DNA of 64,000 nt from Glandiceps talaboti (lineage: Eukaryota > Hemichordata > Enteropneusta > Spengelidae), in assembly GCF_964340395.1 (NCBI RefSeq), contig NC_135565.1, positions 23,438,929 to 23,502,928 on the forward strand, read 5' to 3'. Below are positions 56,440-64,000 of this stretch, piece by piece. A program made the translations under genes and the position numbers. Each line of letters begins with the position of its first letter. Positions within the stretch are counted from its first letter, which is position 1. The notes beneath the pieces are model-generated. The model saw only the letters and a program-made list of their open reading frames with translations. It was not told the DNA's origin and made no database searches.

Positions 56440-58640
56440 AACACACCGGTACGGTTACGCATAGGATGAATACTATGTCAATAAAACCCAAAGCAAAGCT
56501 AAAAATACCAAACACAAATAAAACCCCGTGTCTGAGACGAAAGTCGTGTTAATGTATTTAGCGCATTCTACAAGAAAACGTTCTGGTACCTGGGCTGCTA
56601 TATATTAGAAGTCTTGGTAAAAACTTTGACGGGTGACGGAGACACTGCGCGCTACAGGAGAAACTGACTGCCCGTTAATACGATAGTAAATGACTCGTTA
56701 CTTTTGAATGTTCACGACTTAGGAATGTGCAAGAAATACCAATATTGTTAAAAACAACAACAGACATATCGATCGAATATATAAGACTACATTAGACACA
56801 CTACGATATTGATGTACGAATGACATTCCTAAAAGATTAGCTCTAAATTGGCTGGACACAAGTGCACGACCGTCTGGTTCAAACTTGCGACGTCTAACGC
56901 ATCCCGGGGTACGGGTCACGCATGTGAAGTTGAATAAGAAATTAAAACCGACGCTAGCATGATACACCAGTGAAACAAATTATGCCACAGTAAACAAAAA
57001 TCAGCAAAAACTTTGTATAAACTCACGAAGACCACTTCGGAGTAAAATATATACGAGAATCGCTTCAACAGACACAATCTCACACCGCTTGAACGACTTT
57101 GTACCAACGCGATGTCACTGGCTATTTCCGTTAGCTGCAAGAACGACGCCGGTTTCAATTATGACCGGTATAACATACAAACAGCCGTATCAATCGTCTG
57201 AGCACGTTCCAGTGAAGGCTTACACCCTCTATACCTTGCCTATGATACATTCGTGTACGTGTAAAACTAGCCTCCGTAAATTGGCTGGAGTTCAAATCGG
57301 CTACAGACTTAACATATCATAACTGTAACATACACAGTATACACCTACACACGTAGTTGTGAGACCCCGCGAGTAATTTTATTACAACGCACACGAAAGT
57401 ACTCCTATCTAATCTTCAAACTATAATTTGTCAAAACCATTTTGTACTTACGATGTAACCACTCTATAAATTCAGATAAGATATTCCTACCGCATCCAAA
57501 GTACACTTCTCTCTGTAGTTGACTCACTTCCAACTATTATTAACTGACACACAAATGCTGTCAATACGCTGTTTGTTACAAGTTCAAAAGTCCGAGTTTC
57601 CAAAATCCGACGCACACGTACGTAGTGAGAAGTTGATCCGGTGAACAAATACTCATTCAATGATAGTTTTCTAAATTTTCGGATCGATTATTCTTCCAGA
57701 GATTTATTCCGAAGTCTACCAATCGTTCATTAGTGCGTGCTATACAAAAGTAAAGCCGATATGTACACATTACACTCGGTATGGGAACAAACGAGAACAC
57801 ATCCGAAACGCCGAGTATTGAAATCGGCGAACGTTCACAGTCAAAAGCCAACGCAAGACTGAATCACCAGTGAAATAAGCCGACAACAATTCATGAATAA
57901 TAAGAGCGACGACTTTTGTGACACCGTAGTAAGAACTAAGGGCCAATGACGCAACGTCAGTGGGCGACTACCACGCCCATAATCCAGATAATTCAATCAT
58001 TATTGGTTACAGGATATATTATGCTAGTTACAGGGCCTCACCATTCAAGATAAAAGTTTTGCCCACTAACTCAGTCGGCTGCCGTCTTGGTATAATGAGC
58101 CATGACGAATTGCTGCAAGTCTACATTGTATCAACTTGTCCAATAAATATCGATATTAGATTCCATTTCCTCGACTTGTTATTCAACATACATCAATAAA
58201 TGTTCACTCTTATTTCCTTCTATGTATTTTAATAAGAAATACAGACAAAATATCGACGCCTTCAGGAACAGCCTCTGCCGCCGGATGATTGCACGATCTT
58301 GGCAAATTTTCAAAACATGGTCGTTCGACAATAAGATTTAACTTGGGTTAAGATGCTAAAATAAATGAAACGTCGTGCCGCAAAAGTTGTAACATTCGTA
58401 TGCAAATGAATATTTGAACCAAAGAGTTTAACTGCGTATTCATTAATATACTACTATTAATATTGCCGAATTTAATGACACTAATCAACCGTGAACTTGA
58501 ACAAACGTGTCTAAATTAACACTATTGTAATAGTTACATAGGCCGCGAATGGGGAAAAGTTTGAAGTGACGAATTCGCGTATGACACATATGCGAAGGGA
58601 TTTCATTTGTTATGGCTTGTCAACGCCTAATGGACTGATA
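56440..58640. promoter_or_regulatory. CpG-richer stretch, likely promoter region
   Basis: CG dinucleotides are much more frequent here than in the gene body (clusters near 56630, 56870-56930, 57130, 57600 and 57800). It has few tandem repeats. It lies upstream of the implied 5' UTR exon, as expected of an unmethylated promoter in an invertebrate with gene-body methylation. No TATA or initiator could be assigned with confidence. Confidence 0.4.
57452..57650 (-). other. candidate first non-coding exon (3' edge only)
   Basis: A perfect donor GTAAGT lies at 57451-57446 on the gene strand, upstream of the 52921 acceptor and inside the CpG-richer stretch. The start is not defined. Another donor (GTGAGT, 57026-57021) is a rival. 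Guess only. Confidence 0.25.
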
Positions 58641-59294
58641 AGGCAGTGATAATGGTTTACGATGATAGTGCTAACAATTCCTGATTACCACTCTAGGTAA
58701 GCAAAGAAATAAATCATGTATGCTCCAATGACTACGACAAAAACGTAATCACATTACTACAATAATGACATGTGGTTAGATGATATTGTGAAATGTCCTC
58801 TGTAATTAACTGGTAAACAAAACAAAACAAAACAAAACAAAACAAAACAAAACAAAACAAAAAAATACCCAAAAAACTTCAGACATAATAGGTGAAAAGC
58901 AGATTTCGAAAAAAAAGATAAGTTTAAAATGGATTCTTTTTTTTTTACATTGGTTTCTCTTTGTTTGATATTTTTTTCGCCGGATTAGTTTAGTATCATT
59001 TGCAGTTAGGATTTAGCCTGTCTATTGATTGAAAGTCTAATTGGGTCACCTATCCACGGGTACACTATAATTGTTGTCCGTAACAAACTTTTTTTAGCGT
59101 TATTTTTTGTTTTTGTTTTAGAGTTTTTACCCTTCCGGGATTGCAGTAAAAAGTAAGAAATATAACGTGCAACTCCCGACACGATGAAAATCATATCAAA
59201 AGAATTCTGATAACGTAGACCAGAGACCGACCAGTCGCTAGTTATGTAGGATCGCTAAGATTTTTAGAAAGCCAACGAGTCAATTTTATCGAAG

Positions 59295-59437
59295 ATCATC
59301 GAAAGTGAGAATTGTTGAAGTCCTGACGCCATGGCGTATTGTAAAAACAAATCAGTCTAATTTGGGAAAACACTGGAAATGTGTTTCTATCGCTTGGCAA
59401 TCATCGAAGTGGCTAAGAACTTAATGGTGTTTTGGTA
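59295..59437. repeat. dispersed two-module repeat, copy 1
   Basis: Module B (ATCATCGAAAGTGAGAA) precedes module A (GGAAATGTGTTTCTATCGCT then GGCTAAGAACTTA). The order is reversed at 63570-63705. Confidence 0.7.
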
Positions 59438-60276
59438 GACGCACTTATCTCCTTTACAAAATACCGCGTCGCATCGTGATGAGGGATTTGTCGAGGACAT
59501 ACCTAATCGGATTAAAAAACTTGGAATAATCGGCACGTGGCAATCTTTGAATAAATTGTATAGATTTGAGAGTGAATGTAGTAACGCCATCTACTCAATG
59601 ACAAATATAATGAACATGCAACTTGATGCAAGTCTTTTTTCTCTGTCAGATGGCGGATCGGAAGGGATTAAATGTCTTTGTAGCCACGTAGCCCAGAAGA
59701 GATTTGTCGTGTTCATTATTACTCCACTTGAATTGTCAAGCCTCACTGCCAATTTCTGTGATAAGAAACACAAAGTTAGCCAGTCCATAGGTAGTCTAAA
59801 TTGCTAGTATCCAAGGCATTACATCTCAATATCTCTCTTTAACATGTAAAGATTTGATTCTATACCATTGGTAGATCCACACTGGTAGTCGTCAACCCAT
59901 CGTGCTCTGACGATTCGGAGGGAAAATGTGGAAAATTCGACCAGCCCCAATCAAAACCAACATATTTCACAATTTTTGCGATACTCTATAGATTGTAAAT
60001 TGGACACATTTCATTAGCTGTGTTTCACTTATGTCAACTATTTTAACATCCTTTTGTAAATACCTAAATAACACACTTGTAATTTCTTCCTAGAATTTTA
60101 ATCAAATTAAATACACATGTATGACAAAACACAATCTGTAGCATTACATATGTTCAATCAGGGATGTAGAAAATGTATGTATAAATTATTGGAAGGTTGG
60201 AAACCAGTGAATAGTCTTTGGCTCTCAATTTTGTCTGACAAAGTTCAGAAGACTAAATAATCAACGAAGGGTCCTT

Positions 60277-60347
<71 letters not shown>

Positions 60348-60924
60348 TTGTCTTAATTTCTTTGTACCTATATTGGCACTCATCAACCCATCTGTCTGTC
60401 TATCTATCTGTCTATCTATCTATCTGTCTGACTGTCTATCTATCCATCTGCCTAGGTCTGTTGCCCATCTCTTAATAAGGCAACTTTGCTAGTAATACAT
60501 GTATGTCACTTTGTGTCTGTGCATGTGTGAGTGTGTTTGTGAGTGACAGTCAGAGGTGAGATACATTTGATATGGACAAGACACAGAGCTGCTTGTAGTC
60601 AGACTGTAGACTTTGTACACAAGACAATAGGAATGTCCATCCAATAAACTTCAAGTGGTTGTTACAGACTTCCTTTATAAACTGCACAAGTACATTCAGA
60701 GTTTATTGTATCCACACCAAGGTAACAACATAAAATAGATTTGTAGGTTGTTACTCTGTCACTTTGTTTATACTTCAGATATTAATGGCATTGGCAAGGC
60801 AGACAGAATTGGTGGTAATCCAAGACAATGGCTTGCCCAGTTTCCAATGTATGATTATTTATATAATACTGATTCACTAAACAGACCCTGACTGACTGAC
60901 TGACTGACTGACTGACTGACTGCC

Positions 60925-60969
<45 letters not shown>

Positions 60970-62133
60970 GCCTGCCTGCGCATGTGTGTGTGTGTGTGTG
61001 TGTGTGTGCATGTTTATATGTATCTCAGACCACTATAGTGGAAATGGAAAATAGATTGCTGGATTTTACTGAGGAGTATGTACTCATTGTACATGCAAAG
61101 TTTGCACATATGAAAAAAGTGACAGTTGATAGTCATTGACTCAGCAATTGATAGTCACTGAGTCGGGTACATTAAACCACATTGTTGTATGTTCCACTGT
61201 AACAGCCAATAATCAACTTTAACTTTAAAATAAAGACATAAAAACTGCGAAATCTAGTAAAAGTTAATGTTTTTGAACAAGCTTGACCCTTGACCTCAGC
61301 ATACTAGCATTAGAATGTTATCATCAGTAAGTTTAGTTACAACATCCATATAACCTTCTTTAAGTTTAATGACTGGAACGGAACAACAACAAACACATAT
61401 TACACGGGGACTGAGAGTTTGATAAGGGTCACAGTGAAATGACTGGAACAGAACAACAAAAAAACACATAAAATTCAGAGTTTGCTAGGGGTCACAGTGA
61501 AAAACCAAGAATTCAACTACTGTTACACAGTAAGAGGTTTTGTATCAGTCTTGTGTTAATCAACAAGTTATACTCTGTAAGTAGTGAAAGTTGAATGATA
61601 CAGCTAAAATGATGTAGGCTTGGTGTTTTACTTAGGTGGCGGCATGACATTTAACAAACACCCACAGACAAATTCTAATGCAAATGTTTTTTAAATTGAC
61701 ATTAGTTGGTAATATTATTTCTGTGTGGGAAAATACATCTATAATCAATATTACTGGATTACATTAACCCAATTTATTAGAAGTTGGAGTGGTGCACAGT
61801 TTATGAAGGCTTAAGTATTTGTACTAATGGCAGCTGTGCAAAATACACACATTATATTTTATTTTTGGTTTAAAAAGTAATGAAAGTATGTCTAATTTGA
61901 CAACACTTTATTCAGAAAAAATAAAATCAACAGTGTCTTTGTTGATATTTCATCATCTCTGTAAATGTGTTCACACAGACCTCTGAGATAGGTACAACAT
62001 AATTCACCAGACTTATTTATTGTAGTTACTAAGTCAACACAGACAAATGCTGATTAGACTTCTCCTGGATATACTGTCCTCAACTTAGAAATACTTGAGT
62101 CCTTTTTTCAACGAATTTGTCAGAGTTTTGTTA

Positions 62134-62268
62134 TTATTCAGTAGACAGGCTGTTAAAGAGAGACAACATATTATTAGTTACATCTTTTTCTGTCATGATG
62201 TGACTGAGATAAGTAACTACATGAAGTCTATCGACACTTTAAGTCACTGAAGCCTGTCTACTGAATAA
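62134..62268. repeat. 18-bp perfect inverted repeat, 99-bp spacer
   Basis: TTATTCAGTAGACAGGCT (62134-62151) is the exact reverse complement of 62251-62268. Confidence 0.85.
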
Positions 62269-63474
62269 ATTTTTGACTCCGCTATGGTTGTTCTTAACTA
62301 TTATTATTTATAGAGGGGCTATTTGATGATTTTGTAGAGGATATGTCACTTTTAAACATAGACAGAGAAATTAGTTTGTAAGAAATGTCCATATCCTTTC
62401 TCTTTTTAGCTTTGGCCAAGAGAACAGCAAGCTTCAGACAAACACTTAGCATACGTATATAGACTTGAAGGCTCAATGCTACTACACTATATTTCAACTA
62501 TCCTAACTGTCATTTTGATTTTTAAAATGTTTGCTTGCATGTCCTTCCTCAGGTAGGTTAACAAACACTAATTGGTGTAGACATGTGGTTGAACACAGAA
62601 AACATTTCAAAAGAATGTATAAAATCTTTTCCTTGTGTGAGCTATGACTGAGAGAGGGAAGACACAACAGGATCCTTACAGACACTTTTGTGAATACATT
62701 GTTGAAGCCAGAAAGCTTTTTTTACACAGTGTGTATTTTCTAAATTATCTTTTCTGTAGTGAGATATCTAGAACAACATGGAGTCCTTAAATATAGACAC
62801 TATACAACTTCAGTGCTGGACAGTCAAACTGACAATTTCAAAGCTTGTGTTATACTTTCAGTATATTGCATGCTACAACCCAGACAATCAACATGGAGCC
62901 TACAGACACTTAACACACCTGGTCCTCAAGATTTCTTCCTGCCACTAGTCAGAAAAAGTGACAATATGGTGCCCGTCGACACTTCAACAGGGAAGTTTGA
63001 AAACTCTGCTAGAGACTACTAGGCACCTGGTTGTCATCACAGCAGTGTAGTTATCAAGTTAAAATATTCTTTCCATTGTAGGATGTGTTAGACAATACTT
63101 TGTAATTCAGAGGGTCATGGCAGCTTTCAATTTCTACCTGGCGTGTTATCGATGTCTTTTGTTAGATACATGTACTTCTTAAGATCTGTAGAATTGGTAG
63201 TGCAAGGTCATGTATTGTGTTTGTCTTTTTACTGTAGCTATATACCAATGACTGGTTCATTTTAGTTTGTATACATATACCAATGACTGGTTCACTTTAG
63301 TTTATGTACTAGGATGATTCTTCTTTTCACCAACTACACAGAGAGAAATTCTTTGGCTTGTGACAGGATTGAGCTGACACAGGTTTATTGCAGACCTGAT
63401 ACATTTTAGTACTGCAGACAGTAAGTTTCACTACAATATTCCAAAATTACACCAGTATGCACAACAATTAAATT

Positions 63475-63566
63475 TAGTGGAGGTGTAAATTGTTACTATA
63501 CCGTATAGGAACTATAGACTGTGAGTGGAGGTGTAAATCGTAACCATACCGCATAGGAACTAGACT
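63475..63566. repeat. two inverted units of the 48-bp minisatellite
   Basis: GTGAGTGGAGGTGTAAATCG and CATAGGAACTAGACT are the reverse complement of the unit at 23215-23491. Confidence 0.8.
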
Positions 63567-63569
63567 AAG

Positions 63570-63705
63570 AAAACATTGGAAATGTGTTTCTATCGCTTGG
63601 TAATCATTGAAATGGCTAAGAACTTAGTGGTGTTTTGTAAACACAATAGTTTTCAGCCAATTTCTGAATCACTCACGGTCATCGAAAGTGAGAAGTGTTG
63701 AATTC
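63570..63705. repeat. dispersed two-module repeat, copy 2
   Basis: Module A then module B; see 59295-59437. Confidence 0.7.
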
Positions 63706-64000
63706 AACAAAATTTTGTCTATAAGCTGTACTTGTTTAACCTCATTGAGGTTTATGAGTTTAATCAGAAATATCCCTCCCTCTCCAACCCCCTCAAGAAA
63801 GTTTGAATAACACAAGCAAACAGACCTAAAAATAGTTAAGTCATGTTTATATACACAAAATGTTGGTAATTATAATAAACAACAAAATAAAAGATACAAT
63901 GTGAATACTTTAAGATTGTTATTAAACAATAAACAATTTGAAAACATTCTGTTTATTGTTTGATTGACCTTCAAATTTGGGTACAGACATGTGGAATTAT

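Larger units (their letters stand above)
52921..57451 (-). other. presumed 5' UTR intron
   Basis: Acceptor certain enough; donor tentative. Contains the CA/CATA array, a hAT-like MITE, a degenerate 170-bp repeat (54910-55310) and a GA array. Confidence 0.4.
57900..64000. other. intergenic, no gene recognised
   Basis: ORFs here are all under 90 codons and without motifs. Repeats: (AAAAC)n at 58816-58861, (CA)n at 60279-60345, TATC-type runs at 60385-60445, TGAC/TGTC/TG runs at 60884-61008 and a 73-bp duplication at 61370-61500. Confidence 0.6.

Overview
This is animal nuclear DNA, not bacterial. It is AT-rich and intron-rich, with GT-AG introns, microsatellites, more than twenty minisatellite arrays, and LINE, SINE and foldback-element debris. 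Tandem repeats and CpG-poor stretches dominate. It looks like a marine invertebrate (invertebrate deuterostome or lophotrochozoan); the sequence alone does not let me name the species.

The only complete gene lies on the minus strand. It has fifteen coding exons between 52807 and 8792, all with GT-AG junctions and compatible phases. Together they give 3033 nt, a 1010-residue protein of the ABTB2 / ABTB3 (BTBD11) family. The order is an N-terminal conserved (histone-fold-like) region, a linker, ankyrin repeats, a BTB/POZ domain and a helical C-terminus ending in a class I PDZ-ligand sequence. A non-coding upstream exon is implied by a good 3' splice site at 52921. A CpG-richer stretch around 56.4-58.6 kb is the likely promoter. 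A plausible 3' UTR runs to an AATAAA with a GT-rich downstream element near 6.7 kb.

Layout: 1-6.7 kb is intergenic, with broken LINE reverse-transcriptase sequence and a 173-bp foldback element. 6.7-8.8 kb is the 3' UTR. 8.8-21.1 kb holds exons 15 to 3. 21.1-28.2 kb is intron 2 and 28.4-52.0 kb is the 23.6-kb intron 1, both packed with arrays. 52.8-57.9 kb is the 5' region. 57.9-64 kb is intergenic, with microsatellites and dispersed repeats.

The most unusual feature is that several intronic repeats come from the 3' ends of this gene's own exons and carry copies of its 5' splice sites. There are seven extra donor copies next to exon 12, six next to exon 1 and one beside exon 10. A 54-bp satellite occurs in two introns 28 kb apart with related flanks, and seems to derive from a dispersed element also present in the gene. 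A 1.4-kb element sits cleanly inside the exon 12 donor array.
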